Shown here in pieces: positions 51,770-61,053 of a stretch of 64,000 nt of DNA (position 1 is the stretch's first letter; the number at the start of each line of letters is the position of its first letter). Under the pieces are notes generated by a model. The model did no database searches and was not told where the DNA came from. It was given only the letters and a program-made list of their open reading frames with translations. Location: NCBI RefSeq assembly GCF_000014045.1, contig NC_008209.1, positions 3,309,001 through 3,373,000 of the forward strand. The letters are read 5' to 3'. Source of the stretch: Roseobacter denitrificans OCh 114. Lineage in GTDB: Bacteria; Pseudomonadota; Alphaproteobacteria; Rhodobacterales; Rhodobacteraceae. Position numbers and translations under genes: made by a program.

Positions 51770-52894
51770 ATGCACAGACCAGCCATAACCGGAACCGGCG
51801 TTTTCACGCCTGAGAATGTCATCACCAACGCGGAATTGGTGGCGGCCTTCAACGCCTATGTGGATATTTACAATGCGGAAAATGCAGCCGGGATTGCGGC
51901 GGGCGAGGTAGAGGCCAAGGCGTATTCGTCCGAAGAGTTCATCGTCAAAGCCTCCGGCATTCAACAGCGTTATGTCATTGATAAGGAAGGGGTCCTTGAC
52001 CCAAAGGTCATGCACCCGCTGCTGCGACAACGGGGCGATGAAGAACCTTCGCTGATGGCCGAGATGGGCGTGGATGCGGCACGAAAGGCGCTCTCGCAAG
52101 CCGGTAGTGAGGCGGGCGACGTGGATCTGATACTCTGCGCCGCCTCCAATATGGAACGCGCATACCCCGCAATTGCCGTGGAAATCCAGAACCTTCTTGG
52201 CGCGGGCGGCTTTGCCTTTGACATGAATGTGGCCTGTTCGTCGGCGACCTTTGGGATTCAGACAGCCGCTGATATGATCAGATCCGGCAGCATCCGACGC
52301 GCATTGGTCATCAACCCTGAAATCTGTTCGGCCCATCTGGAATGGCGGGACCGCGATTGTCATTTCATCTTTGGCGATGTGGCCACGGCCACGCTGATCG
52401 AACGGACAGAAGATGCAAAAAACGGATATTTTGAAATAGTATCAACGCGCTGCGCGACGGAATTCTCGAACAACATTCGCAACAACAACGGCTATCTGCG
52501 CCGGTCCCGCCCGGCGGGTATGGTGGACCGGCGCGACATGCAATTCATGCAAAACGGGCGCAAGGTCTTCAAGGAAGTGCTGCCCATGGTGTCTGAGCAC
52601 ATCAGCGCGCATCTGACGTCCGAAAGCGTAAGCGCGGCGCAGCTCAAGCGGCTGTGGTTGCATCAGGCCAACAAGACCATGAATGACTTTATCGGGCGCA
52701 AAGTGCTCGGCCGCACCCCGAAACCAGCAGAACAGCCGAATATTCTGCAAGACTACGCCAATACCTCATCAGCGGGTTCCATCATCGCCTTTTCAAAATA
52801 CTCCGAAGACTTACAGGCGGGTGACCTCGGGCTGATCTGTTCTTTCGGGGCCGGATACTCCGTCGGGTCCGTCCTGCTCAAGCGTCACAAGTAA
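51770..52894 (+). CDS. Beta-ketoacyl-ACP synthase III-like protein
   Basis: 374 residues of the thiolase fold. Catalytic Cys is in FDMNVACSSATFGIQTAADM, His in LWLHQANKTMNDFIGRKVLG, and Asn in NTSSAGSIIAFSKYSE. It has the FabH triad but is longer, with an insertion near residues 25-60. It could start fatty acid synthesis or make a special ketide; no fab genes surround it. Start at ATG 51770 follows GGAGGACCCC; a GTG at 51755 is in frame but unlikely. Confidence 0.87.
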   Translation: MHRPAITGTGVFTPENVITNAELVAAFNAYVDIYNAENAAGIAAGEVEAKAYSSEEFIVKASGIQQRYVIDKEGVLDPKVMHPLLRQRGDEEPSLMAEMGVDAARKALSQAGSEAGDVDLILCAASNMERAYPAIAVEIQNLLGAGGFAFDMNVACSSATFGIQTAADMIRSGSIRRALVINPEICSAHLEWRDRDCHFIFGDVATATLIERTEDAKNGYFEIVSTRCATEFSNNIRNNNGYLRRSRPAGMVDRRDMQFMQNGRKVFKEVLPMVSEHISAHLTSESVSAAQLKRLWLHQANKTMNDFIGRKVLGRTPKPAEQPNILQDYANTSSAGSIIAFSKYSEDLQAGDLGLICSFGAGYSVGSVLLKRHK

Positions 52895-52912
52895 CGCGGT
52901 ATTCGTCCGCCT

Positions 52913-53377
52913 TCACGCCCCGCCGTGATCGTTTTCCAGATGCAATTTCATGTCGATCAGCACCTGCTGCAGCAGCGTGGTTTCTTTCAACAGCCGCTTT
53001 GCCTCACTGACAGTGATTTTCCCATCTTCCATGGATTGCTGGTATTCGCCCATCAGCATCGCAAACCTCTGGCTCAGGGCGATCACATCCGCATTCACAC
53101 CGCCCGGACGTTCCCGATTGGGTCGCCGTTCGTCATATTGCAGCGACGATCCTGACAATTCGGCCAAGGCCCCCGTTACATGCGGATAGCTTGCCGCCTT
53201 TTCCAAAAGCGCCACAGCCTCGATCGGCATGAAGCGGTCTGCATGTTCGTCATGATCCGAATAATACCGCCCAAGCGTCGCCTTTGATTTACCTGTCACG
53301 AGGCAGGCCTGTTCAACGCCGACATCCTTGACCAGCGCTTCCGTGTGTTTCTTTAGGTATCTGCCGACAACTGACAT
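52913..53377 (-). CDS. Hypothetical regulator with HTH-like N-terminus
   Basis: 154 residues from ATG 53377 (MSVVGRYLKKHTEALVKDVG) behind AAGGAGCCTCGA. Residues about 16-35 (VEQACLVTGKSKATLGRYYS) look like a helix-turn-helix. The second half is helical (VIALSQRFAMLMGEYQQSME; AKRLLKETTLLQQVLIDMKL). The overall look recalls phage regulatory CII-type proteins but no phage genes are near. Regulatory function is a weak inference. Confidence 0.7.
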   Translation of the reverse strand: MSVVGRYLKKHTEALVKDVGVEQACLVTGKSKATLGRYYSDHDEHADRFMPIEAVALLEKAASYPHVTGALAELSGSSLQYDERRPNRERPGGVNADVIALSQRFAMLMGEYQQSMEDGKITVSEAKRLLKETTLLQQVLIDMKLHLENDHGGA

Positions 53378-53659
53378 TCGAGGCTCCTTATCGGTTTCGG
53401 TATCGTCCTGCCCCAACGGGGAACACCAAAGCGTTTTTACCCATTAATCAGATGTTTGGGAAATGTCATTTATAAAAACACTCCCAACTGTTCGGGGGAT
53501 GATGAGTGGCCGGCGCTCCCAACGCCGGTTTTGGTGAGGCCGAATGTGTGCCAGCGTTTTGGGGAACGGTGGGTCAGCGCCCGCTGACAGCCACACATTG
53601 GCCTTTTTACCGCTGCTTTGCTCTATTGCGGCGCGAACCGGCACGGCCTATCAAACCGC

Positions 53660-54241
53660 ATGGCCAAGCTTTACTTCAACTACTCCACAATGAACGCCGG
53701 AAAGTCGACCGTTCTGTTACAGGCCGCGCACAACTATAAAGAGCGCGGCATGGTGCCGTTCCTGATCACAGCACAGGTGGATGACCGGGCCGGCGACGGT
53801 CGTATTGCATCGCGCATCGGCATCGGTGAGCCGGCGGACACCTTCACGAGCGGAGAAGACCTTTTTTCCAAGATCGACAATCGGTTGAAGGAAGGCCCGG
53901 TCGCATGCGTTTTTGTGGATGAGGCGCAATTTCTCAGCACGGAACAGGTATGGCAACTGGCGCGCGCGGTGGATGATCTGGGTGTGCCGGTCATGTGCTT
54001 TGGGCTGCGGGTGGATTTTCGCGGAAAACTCTTTCCAGGGTCGGCCACATTGCTGGCGCTGGCCGATGAAATGCGCGAGGTGCGCACCATTTGCCATTGC
54101 GGCAAGAAAGCCAGCATGGTCATCCGCAAAGACGAAAACGGGACCGTGTTGCGCGATGGCGCGCAAATACAGGTCGGCGGCAACGAGACTTATGTATCGC
54201 TCTGCCGCCGCCATTGGCGCGAAGCCGCCGGCGACCGTTAG
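53660..54241 (+). CDS. tdk: Thymidine kinase
   Basis: 193 residues from ATG 53660 (MAKLYFNYSTMNAGKSTVLL). P-loop STMNAGKST, Walker B-like VFVDEAQFLSTEQVWQLARA, GLRVDFRGKLFPGSATLLAL with the nucleoside-binding loop, and structural zinc cysteines TICHCGKKA and SLCRRHW. It salvages thymidine to dTMP and is the bacterial type II enzyme. Its stop overlaps by 4 bases with the convergent dehydrogenase stop. Confidence 0.95.
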   Translation: MAKLYFNYSTMNAGKSTVLLQAAHNYKERGMVPFLITAQVDDRAGDGRIASRIGIGEPADTFTSGEDLFSKIDNRLKEGPVACVFVDEAQFLSTEQVWQLARAVDDLGVPVMCFGLRVDFRGKLFPGSATLLALADEMREVRTICHCGKKASMVIRKDENGTVLRDGAQIQVGGNETYVSLCRRHWREAAGDR

Positions 54242-55191
54242 ACCGCGTTGGGCAACGGGGTCCCGGCGAAAAACGCCTTGAGGTTATCCACGCTCATCAG
54301 CCCCATGTCCTCGCGCACTTCAAGCGCCGCCGTGCCGAGATGCGGCAAGAGGGCCACGTTTTCCATGTCGATCAGGGCCTTTGGCACTTCGGGCTCGAAC
54401 TCATAGACATCAAGGCCCGCACCGGCGATCTGCCCCGCCTGCAAAGCAGCAATCAACGCCGATTCCTCGACGACATTGCCGCGCGCGATGTTGACCAGAT
54501 GCGCGTGGGGTTGCATCGCAGATAGCACCTCGGCGTTGATCAGGTGATGGGTTTCTGCCCCGCCGGGCACGGCAATCACCAGCACATCGACGCACGCGGC
54601 AAGCTCCAGCAGACTGCCCTTGCGTTCAGCCTCGAAATCAAGCTCCTTTGGCGACCGGCTGTGATAGGCAACCTGCATCCCGAAGCCATAGGTGCAGCGG
54701 CGCGCAATTGCCTGACCGATTCGCCCCATGCCGACGATCCCGACAGTTTTGCCGCCCAGATGCATCCCCAAAAGCTGCGTGGGATGCCAGCCTTCCCACT
54801 GTCGCGCACGCAACAGCCGCTCGCCCTCGCCGGCACGGCGCGCGCTCATCAGCATCAACAACAGCGCGATATCGGCTGTGGCATCCGTGACCGCACCGGG
54901 TGTGTTGCTGACGGCGATCCCGGCGGCCTTGGCTGCCGCGACGTCGATGTGATTGTACCCGACGCCAAAATTCGCCAGCACCTGACACCGTGGCTTGGGC
55001 ACATCCGCAAAGACCTCGGCAGTGAACATATCGCCGAGCGTTGGCACAACACCATCGAACTCTGCCAGCGCCATGCGCATTTCATCACCCGTCAACGGGG
55101 TGGTGATCTCGCGAACGGTCACATCAAAATGCGCGCGCGCCGCCTCCTGAACACGTTTCGGCAAGGGTCTCGCCATGTAAATTCTGGTCAA
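54238..55191 (-). CDS. D-isomer 2-hydroxyacid dehydrogenase (glyoxylate/hydroxypyruvate reductase-like)
   Basis: 317 residues. NAD(P)-binding GKTVGIVGMGRIGQAIARRC, substrate Arg in HLVNIARGNVVEESALIAAL, Glu in DVYEFEPEVPKAL and catalytic His in NVALLPHLGTAALEVREDMG. The N-terminal part FGVGYNHIDVAAAKAAGI is typical. It most likely reduces glyoxylate or hydroxypyruvate in the cytoplasm. It overlaps the CsaA-like gene by 4 bases as the last gene of a YbjN-proC-csaA-dehydrogenase operon. Confidence 0.9.
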   Translation of the reverse strand: MTRIYMARPLPKRVQEAARAHFDVTVREITTPLTGDEMRMALAEFDGVVPTLGDMFTAEVFADVPKPRCQVLANFGVGYNHIDVAAAKAAGIAVSNTPGAVTDATADIALLLMLMSARRAGEGERLLRARQWEGWHPTQLLGMHLGGKTVGIVGMGRIGQAIARRCTYGFGMQVAYHSRSPKELDFEAERKGSLLELAACVDVLVIAVPGGAETHHLINAEVLSAMQPHAHLVNIARGNVVEESALIAALQAGQIAGAGLDVYEFEPEVPKALIDMENVALLPHLGTAALEVREDMGLMSVDNLKAFFAGTPLPNAV

Positions 55192-55526
55192 TGCATCCGT
55201 CCTCCAATTGGTACGTCTTGGTCCGGGCTGATCAGAACGACCGCCCCGTTTTCATCCGGCACACCCAAAACAAGTACTTCGGATATGAATGGCCCGATCT
55301 GGCGCGGCGGAAAGTTCACCACTGCCATAACCCGTTTCCCGACAAGGCTTTCGGGTGTGTAATGCACGGTGATCTGTGCAGACGTCTTTTTCTCACCGAT
55401 ATCAGGGCCGAAATCGATCCACATCTTGATGGCGGGCTTTCGCGCCTCGGGAAAGGGCTCGGCGCGCAAAACCACGCCTGTGCGGATATCGACCTTCATG
55501 AAATCATCAAAGGTAATTTCAGCCAT
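55188..55526 (-). CDS. csaA: CsaA-like tRNA-binding protein
   Basis: 112 residues from ATG 55526 (MAEITFDDFMKVDIRTGVVL). It is an EMAP II-like OB-fold: FPEARKPAIKMWIDFGPDIG, TSAQITVHYTPESLVGKRVM, FPPRQIGPFISEVLVLGVPD. In Bacillus, CsaA is a chaperone-like tRNA-binding dimer. Its start overlaps the proC stop (ATGGCTGA), indicating coupling. Upstream TTG 55532 is possible but less likely. Confidence 0.9.
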   Translation of the reverse strand: MAEITFDDFMKVDIRTGVVLRAEPFPEARKPAIKMWIDFGPDIGEKKTSAQITVHYTPESLVGKRVMAVVNFPPRQIGPFISEVLVLGVPDENGAVVLISPDQDVPIGGRMH

Positions 55527-56334
55527 TGGCAAGTTCCCGCGATCTGTCGGCAGCGGCTTTGACGGCGCGCGCCATCAGGGACGGGAAACCGGTGCTTTCA
55601 TCCATCAAGACTTCCAGCGCGGCCTGTGTGGTCCCGTTCGGCGACGTCACATTGATGCGCAGCTGTTCGGGTGTCTCTTCAGAGGTCATCGCCAGCGCAC
55701 CCGCCCCGGCAACCGTCGCCTTGGCAAGCCGCATGGCCGTTTCAGCATCCAGCCCTTGCGCCTGCCCGGCCTGCGCCAGCGTTTCGATCATGTGAAACAC
55801 ATATGCAGGGCCCGAGCCGCTGACACCCGTGACGGCGTCAATCTGGCCCTCATCCGTGACATGCACGACTTCGCCCACCGCCTGCAAAAGGGCCTCAGCC
55901 TCAGCCAGGTGCTGCGCGCTGGCGGCATTGTTGCCCACGATTGCGGTGATGCCTTGGGATATGGCCGCCGGTGTATTCGGCATGGCGCGCACGATCGGCG
56001 TCTGTGCGCCCAAAATCTCTTCAAAAGCAGCCAGTGTTATGCCGGCAGCAACGCTGATGAAAAGCGTATCACCATTTCCCATGGGCTTTAAAAGCGGCAG
56101 CGCCTCGGCCATCATTTGCGGCTTGACGGCGACCAGAACAACGGCGGGGGCCTCTGGCAGGGTCCCGCTGAGGTCTACGCCGGTGCCGACCAGCCAGTCC
56201 GAGGGGTTTGGTTCCACCACCCAGACGGCACTGGCAGGTAATCCCGCCTCCAGCCAACCGGCCAGCATGGCCGACCCCATTTTTCCACAACCCAAAAGCA
56301 CAAGGCCCCTGGTTGCAACCCGACTGTCTTGCAT
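55519..56334 (-). CDS. proC: Pyrroline-5-carboxylate reductase
   Basis: 271 residues from ATG 56334 (MQDSRVATRGLVLLGCGKMG) behind GGGGGAGAACACGC; the longer frame to 56478 overlaps the YbjN gene and is rejected. Rossmann motif LLGCGKMGSAMLAGWLEAGL, VKPQMMAEALPLLK, active region IVRAMPNTPAAISQGITAI and VTGVSGSGPAYVFHMIETLA. It makes proline from P5C using NAD(P)H. Confidence 0.95.
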   Translation of the reverse strand: MQDSRVATRGLVLLGCGKMGSAMLAGWLEAGLPASAVWVVEPNPSDWLVGTGVDLSGTLPEAPAVVLVAVKPQMMAEALPLLKPMGNGDTLFISVAAGITLAAFEEILGAQTPIVRAMPNTPAAISQGITAIVGNNAASAQHLAEAEALLQAVGEVVHVTDEGQIDAVTGVSGSGPAYVFHMIETLAQAGQAQGLDAETAMRLAKATVAGAGALAMTSEETPEQLRINVTSPNGTTQAALEVLMDESTGFPSLMARAVKAAADRSRELANG

Positions 56335-56374
56335 GCGTGTTCTCCCCCGGAAGCCGCGTGTTCCGGGGTGGGTT

Positions 56375-56875
56375 TTACGCGCGTCCGTAGGCCTCTGCAA
56401 TGGCGACCTCAAGCGCCTGCTTCGGGCTCTGGTTTCCCCAGACCAGCAATTGCATCGCAGGATAATAACGCTCTGCACTCATGACGGCAGCGCTGATCAT
56501 GGTGTCAATCTGCTCGGCACTTGCCACATTTCCGCCGGCGAGCACCAGACCGTAGCGATACACCATCAGCTTCTGCTCATCCCAATAGGTGAAAGCGCCC
56601 GCCCAGCACTGATCGTTCACGTTGTTCAACAACTCATAAAGCTCTGCGCGTTTTTCTTCTGGCGGCTCCATGTCAAAGGTACACACCATACGCAGCGTTT
56701 CGTCATAGGCCGACCACGCAAGCGTCAGCGAATACGTGCGCCACTGGCCCTCCACGGCCATGGCGATCTGCTCATCGGAAATCCGGTCAAAATCCCAGTC
56801 ATGATGGGCTGCCAGATGTTCAACGATGTCAATGGGGTGAATGTCGTCTTCAAGATACTGCTCGGACAAGGCCAT
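56375..56875 (-). CDS. YbjN domain-containing protein
   Basis: 166 residues. YbjN-type alpha/beta fold related to type III secretion chaperones: HHDWDFDRISDEQIAMAVEG, YSLTLAWSAYDETLRMVCTF, LLNNVNDQCWAGAFTYWDEQ and GLVLAGGNVASAEQIDTMIS. It is the first gene of the proC operon. Molecular role is unclear, but proximity to proC is conserved in alphaproteobacteria as I recall it. Confidence 0.85.
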   Translation of the reverse strand: MALSEQYLEDDIHPIDIVEHLAAHHDWDFDRISDEQIAMAVEGQWRTYSLTLAWSAYDETLRMVCTFDMEPPEEKRAELYELLNNVNDQCWAGAFTYWDEQKLMVYRYGLVLAGGNVASAEQIDTMISAAVMSAERYYPAMQLLVWGNQSPKQALEVAIAEAYGRA

Positions 56876-57205
56876 GGTGTTACCTCTTTTTATCGCTCTA
56901 GCGAAGGAGGTGCCATATAGCCCCCAAGGCTAGGTGCCTGCTCTAAGGAGCGGGGCGAGCCCCCGCATCCATACCAGATATGGTGCGGTGCGAATGAGGC
57001 TCTGGCAACCCCTATTCTTGGGGTAACCTACAATAACTTGTGGATACATTGAATTCAGGCCCAATTTCTTGGCGTCTGTTAACAAGTGACGTGAGGTTCG
57101 GGCGAGTATCAACGGATTGTTAATACACTACGTCGGTTTGGCGCTCCTGAGGGAACATGTTGCGGCAAACAAAAAATGTAATGGCGCGCAAGCGCCGCCT
57201 TTGGA
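56876..57205. other. Intergenic stretch with several hairpins
   Basis: 330 bases with no supported gene. CCATA...TATGG near 56970 and CCCC...GGGG near 57010 can fold, and a GGCGC/GCGCC stem with an A/T tail lies at 57183-57196 near the ubiK stop. No known RNA family is recognised. Short frames across it have no ribosome-binding site. Confidence 0.4.
57173..57196 (-). terminator. Possible intrinsic terminator of ubiK
   Basis: On the minus strand GGCGC, TTGC and GCGCC form a short stem, followed by ATTACATTTTTT. It starts about 10 bases beyond the ubiK stop. The stem is only 5 bp, so confidence is moderate. Confidence 0.5.
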
Positions 57206-57448
57206 TCAGCCTTTGGCTTCAAGCGAATCGAGACGCGCTTTGAGCGCTTCGTTCTCCTCACGCGCCTTTTGCGCCATCGCACGCACGGCGTCGAATTCTT
57301 CGCGCGTCACAAAATCACGATCCGCCAGCCAGCGATCCATCATACCTTTCATCGCGGTTTCCGCTTCATCACGCGCGCCCTGGGCCACGCCCATCGCGTT
57401 GGTCATCAACTGCGAAATGTCATCAAAAATCTTATTGCGCGTCTGCAT
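57206..57448 (-). CDS. ubiK: Accessory factor UbiK family protein
   Basis: 80 residues, all helical: [20 protein letters not shown], a middle [20 protein letters not shown] and a C-terminal coiled coil ([20 protein letters not shown]). This is the layout of the UbiK/BMFP family, which helps the ubiquinone-biosynthesis complex and binds membranes. It is divergent from lgt, a frequent arrangement in alphaproteobacteria. Confidence 0.88.
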   Translation of the reverse strand: MQTRNKIFDDISQLMTNAMGVAQGARDEAETAMKGMMDRWLADRDFVTREEFDAVRAMAQKAREENEALKARLDSLEAKG

Positions 57449-57540
57449 CTGTTTTCTCCGCTTTGCTCCCTCTTATATGGACCCGTCATCCCTGCTCTGC
57501 AAGGTTGACTTCCGCCAAGTGGCAAGGGCATGCATGCCAC

Positions 57541-58425
57541 ATGCGCGCTACCATTCCATTTCCAGATATGTCTCCCGAGATTTTTTCAATCTCGGTCTTC
57601 GGCTTTGACCTTGCCTTGCGCTGGTATGCTTTGGCCTACATCGTCGGTATCGTTCTGGGGTGGCGGCTGGTTCTGCGTGCCGTGAAACGACCCGATCTTT
57701 GGCGCGATGATCAACCTGTGATGACAGCCGCCCAGATCGAAGACCTGCTGACATGGGTCATTGTGGGTGTGATCCTTGGCGGGCGGCTGGGATATGTGTT
57801 TTTCTATCAACCCGGCTACTACCTGCAAAACCCGTCTGAAATCCTCGCGGTCTGGCAAGGGGGCATGGCCTTTCACGGGGGGCTTCTGGGCGTTATTGCC
57901 GCCGGGTTCATCTATACATGGCGGCACAGGATCGCGCGCCTGAGTGCGGCAGATATCATGGCGCTTGGCGTACCACCCGGCCTGCTGTTGGGGCGCATCG
58001 CCAATTTCATTAATGCCGAACTTTGGGGCCGTGCAACCGACATGCCTTGGGGCGTGGCCTTCCCCGGCGCGGCGGCCCAGGACTGCGCGGGCGTGGAGGG
58101 CATTTGCGCGCGCCATCCCTCACAACTCTATGAAGCTGGGCTCGAAGGGTTGATCCTCGGCGCGTTGCTGATCTGGCTCGTCTGGAAGAAAGCCGCGTTG
58201 AAAACGCCCGGCTATGTTGCCGGTGTCTTCTTTGCCGGCTACGGGGTCTCGCGCTTTTTCGTCGAATTTTTCCGCCAGCCTGATGCGCAATTCATAACGG
58301 ACGGGAACCCGCTGGGTCTTGCGTGGCATATCAATGGGTGGGGGCTGACGATGGGGCAATGTCTTTCGCTTCCAATGATCCTGCTCGGGATATGGCTCAT
58401 TGCCCGAGCGCGGCACGCGGCGTGA
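57541..58425 (+). CDS. lgt: Prolipoprotein diacylglyceryl transferase
   Basis: 294 residues from ATG 57541 ([20 protein letters not shown]). Seven helices. The Lgt signature is seen as [60 protein letters not shown] and [16 protein letters not shown], with conserved Arg/Glu residues. It transfers diacylglycerol to the lipobox Cys of prolipoproteins in the inner membrane. The stop overlaps the next GTG start (GTGA). Confidence 0.95.
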   Translation: MRATIPFPDMSPEIFSISVFGFDLALRWYALAYIVGIVLGWRLVLRAVKRPDLWRDDQPVMTAAQIEDLLTWVIVGVILGGRLGYVFFYQPGYYLQNPSEILAVWQGGMAFHGGLLGVIAAGFIYTWRHRIARLSAADIMALGVPPGLLLGRIANFINAELWGRATDMPWGVAFPGAAAQDCAGVEGICARHPSQLYEAGLEGLILGALLIWLVWKKAALKTPGYVAGVFFAGYGVSRFFVEFFRQPDAQFITDGNPLGLAWHINGWGLTMGQCLSLPMILLGIWLIARARHAA

Positions 58426-59480
58426 GCCTCAAAGACCAGCTGATCGCGCGGATCAAGGCGCATGGCCCCATGTCGGTGGCGGAGTACATGGGCGACTGCC
58501 TGCTGCACCCGACCTTGGGTTATTATACAACGCAACACCCCTTTGGCGGTTCGGGTGACTTCATCACCGCACCCGAAACCAGCCAGATGTTTGGTGAATT
58601 GATTGGTCTTTGCCTCGTGCAGGCTTGGGTCGATCAGGGACGGCCGTCACCCTTTGCCCTTGTCGAACTGGGGCCGGGGCGTGGTGTTCTGATGGCAGAT
58701 ATCCTGCGCGCCGCCGCTCAGGTGCCTGACTTTGCAAGAGCCGCGGAGGTGATTCTTGTTGAGGCATCGCCAAAGCTCCAAGAAATTCAGCGCGACACGC
58801 TCAAAGCGCATGCCGTGACCTTCGTGAAGGACGTAGCCAGCTTGCCACAGTGCCCCCTGTTCGTGGTGGCAAATGAGTTTTTTGACGCGCTTCCCATCCG
58901 GCAGTTTGTCAGATCAGGGCCCCATTGGCGCGAGCGTCAGGTCGGCTGCGACGCTGAGCAGCTGATATTCGGGATGGGCGCGCAAACACCGCAACCCGCC
59001 CTGAACGCGCGCCTGTCAGATACGAAAGAACACGATCTGGTCGAATATGCGCCCGCCGCCGCCCCCATCATGTCAGAACTGGGCAGCCGCATTGATACCC
59101 ATGGCGGGGCCGGGCTGATCATAGACTACGGCGACTGGCGCAGTCTGGGTGATACCTTGCAGGCTGTGCGTCAGCATGAGTACACAGGCGTTCTGGATCA
59201 TCCGGGCGAAAGCGATCTGACCGCGCATGTGGACTTCGAGGCGCTGGCGCAGGCCGTCCCTTGCGCCTTCTCCCGCCTGACACCGCAAGGCGTGTTTCTG
59301 GAACGGCTGGGCATTACACAGCGCGCGCAGCGCCTTGCGCAAAACCTGCCCAAAGATCTCCTCGAACAGCACATCAAGGCACATCGCCGCTTGACGCACC
59401 CGGAGGAAATGGGAAACCTGTTCAAAGTGCTTGGTCTCTTTCCCCATGGAAAGGCGCCCCCCGCGGGATTGGAAATATGA
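58422..59480 (+). CDS. NDUFAF7-family class I SAM-dependent methyltransferase
   Basis: 352 residues starting at GTG 58422 (protein [20 protein letters not shown]), which overlaps the lgt stop. Family motifs: [40 protein letters not shown]-binding [20 protein letters not shown] and [16 protein letters not shown]. Mitochondrial NDUFAF7 methylates an Arg of complex I; bacterial members are mostly uncharacterised. lgt - this gene - pgeF is a conserved alphaproteobacterial order, with overlaps at both ends. Confidence 0.9.
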   Translation: MSLKDQLIARIKAHGPMSVAEYMGDCLLHPTLGYYTTQHPFGGSGDFITAPETSQMFGELIGLCLVQAWVDQGRPSPFALVELGPGRGVLMADILRAAAQVPDFARAAEVILVEASPKLQEIQRDTLKAHAVTFVKDVASLPQCPLFVVANEFFDALPIRQFVRSGPHWRERQVGCDAEQLIFGMGAQTPQPALNARLSDTKEHDLVEYAPAAAPIMSELGSRIDTHGGAGLIIDYGDWRSLGDTLQAVRQHEYTGVLDHPGESDLTAHVDFEALAQAVPCAFSRLTPQGVFLERLGITQRAQRLAQNLPKDLLEQHIKAHRRLTHPEEMGNLFKVLGLFPHGKAPPAGLEI

Positions 59481-60232
59481 CCCTTGAAATTCTGACAGCC
59501 GACAGCCTGTCCCCGATGCAACACGGCTTTTTTACGCGGCGTGGGGGGGCATCTTCGGGTGTATTTGCCGGGCTGAATTGCGGGTACGGCAGTTCGGATC
59601 AGACAGAGATCGTGGCGATCAATCGCAAGCGGGTATCCGACGCGATGGAGGTTGCACCGGAGTGTCTGATCGGTGTGCATCAGGTCCATTCGGCAGAGGC
59701 TGCAACAGTCAACCAACCCCGGCAGGACACGACCCGCGCCGATGCGCTGGTGACCGCGACACCGGGTATTGCGATTTCAGTTCTGACAGCGGATTGCCAG
59801 CCCGTCCTCTTTGCCGACAAGGACGCAGGCGTGATTGGTGCCGCCCATGCAGGATGGCGCGGCGCACTGGACGGCATTCTCGAAGCGACGGTCGATGCGA
59901 TGATTGAACAGGGCGCACAGCGCGACAAAATCATCGCCGTCATAGGCCCGAGTATTTCGCAAGCCGCCTATGAAGTCGGCCCCGAGTTCTTTGACACATT
60001 CATGTCTCAGGATGAGCAATACGCCCGTTTTTTCGCTGGTGGGGCTGAGGGTCGCATGCAGTTTGACCTGCCCGGTTTTGGCCTGCACCGCCTGCGCGAG
60101 GCAGGCATCGGTCACGCGGAATGGACCCGGCATTGTACCTACGCCGACCCGGATCGTTTCTATTCCTACCGCCGCTCAACCCACGCCAAAGAGGCGGATT
60201 ACGGACGCCTGATCGCGGCCATTCGCCTTTAG
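59477..60232 (+). CDS. pgeF: Peptidoglycan editing factor PgeF (multicopper polyphenol oxidase family)
   Basis: 251 residues starting [20 protein letters not shown] at ATG 59477, overlapping the preceding stop (ATGA). Cys/His metal site: GVHQVHSAEAA, VLTADCQPVLFADKDAGV, GAAHAGWRGALDGILEATVD. PgeF removes wrongly inserted serine from the muropeptide precursor. C-terminal WTRHCTYADPDRFYSYRRST is typical. Confidence 0.93.
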   Translation: MTLEILTADSLSPMQHGFFTRRGGASSGVFAGLNCGYGSSDQTEIVAINRKRVSDAMEVAPECLIGVHQVHSAEAATVNQPRQDTTRADALVTATPGIAISVLTADCQPVLFADKDAGVIGAAHAGWRGALDGILEATVDAMIEQGAQRDKIIAVIGPSISQAAYEVGPEFFDTFMSQDEQYARFFAGGAEGRMQFDLPGFGLHRLREAGIGHAEWTRHCTYADPDRFYSYRRSTHAKEADYGRLIAAIRL

Positions 60233-60366
60233 CAGCGAAATCCTGTGCCCATGGTGCGGCGCATGAATGATGGCGCAGCAGCCTGACACTACCTGATCTA
60301 AAAAACGTCTCCCCTGCCCGCGCCGGACCTTGATCAAAAGCTGCGCGCGTACCAGCGACGCGCGGC

Positions 60367-60864
60367 TCAAACGGTTTCGGCCAGACGTTCTTCGAGGACG
60401 TCAAATGAAACGCCGGGGTCATCCTTGGCCACGCGGATCACGAGCGATGTCTTGACGCTCGCCACATTGTGCGTCGTCAAAAGCTCGCCCGTCAAAAACC
60501 GCTGAAAACTGGACAAGTCAGGCGCTGCGCATTTCAGGATGAAGTCCACTTCACCGTTGAGCATGTGGCACTCGCGCACAAGTGGCCACGCGCGGCACCG
60601 GTCCTCAAAGGCCGTAAGGTCGGATTCGGCCTGACTGGCCAGACCGACCATGGCAAATACCTGCACCTCAAACCCCAGTTCGCGCGCATCCACCTCGGCA
60701 TGATACCCCTTGATGTACCCGGCTTCCTCCAGCGTGCGGACGCGCCGCAAACAGGGGGGGGCCGAAATACCGACGCGTTTGGCCAGTTCCACATTGGTCA
60801 TGCGTCCATCCGCTTGCAATTCGGCGAGAATTTTACGATCTATCTGATCCAAACGCATTGGCAT
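60367..60864 (-). CDS. Lrp/AsnC family transcriptional regulator
   Basis: 165 residues from ATG 60864 ([20 protein letters not shown]) behind GAGGGAGCACGG. The winged HTH ([20 protein letters not shown]) is followed by a RAM ligand-binding domain ([40 protein letters not shown]). It is divergent from trxB with a TGCGCAA/TTGCGCA inverted repeat between them, so it may control itself. The amino-acid effector is unknown. Confidence 0.92.
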   Translation of the reverse strand: MPMRLDQIDRKILAELQADGRMTNVELAKRVGISAPPCLRRVRTLEEAGYIKGYHAEVDARELGFEVQVFAMVGLASQAESDLTAFEDRCRAWPLVRECHMLNGEVDFILKCAAPDLSSFQRFLTGELLTTHNVASVKTSLVIRVAKDDPGVSFDVLEERLAETV

Positions 60865-60909
60865 CCGTGCTCCCTCATTTTTGCGTTTGTTATACCACCG
60901 ACGCGGGCA

Positions 60910-60936
60910 TGCGCAATAATATTTCACAATTGCGCA
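60910..60936. promoter_or_regulatory. Inverted repeat between lrp-type gene and trxB, probable operator
   Basis: TGCGCAA (60910-60916) and TTGCGCA (60930-60936) are separated by 13 AT-rich bases. It lies about 46 bases upstream of the regulator's start codon and resembles an Lrp/AsnC-type site. Function is inferred. Confidence 0.5.
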
Positions 60937-61053
60937 ATATTCTTTCTCTCACATCCCCGTCACTGCGCAGGATCACGGCAGATGAGGGGTTTAAGAGCGC
61001 CTGATGCATCTATATATCCAAACGCGCTGCAATCAGTGAGATCGGGGATTCTT

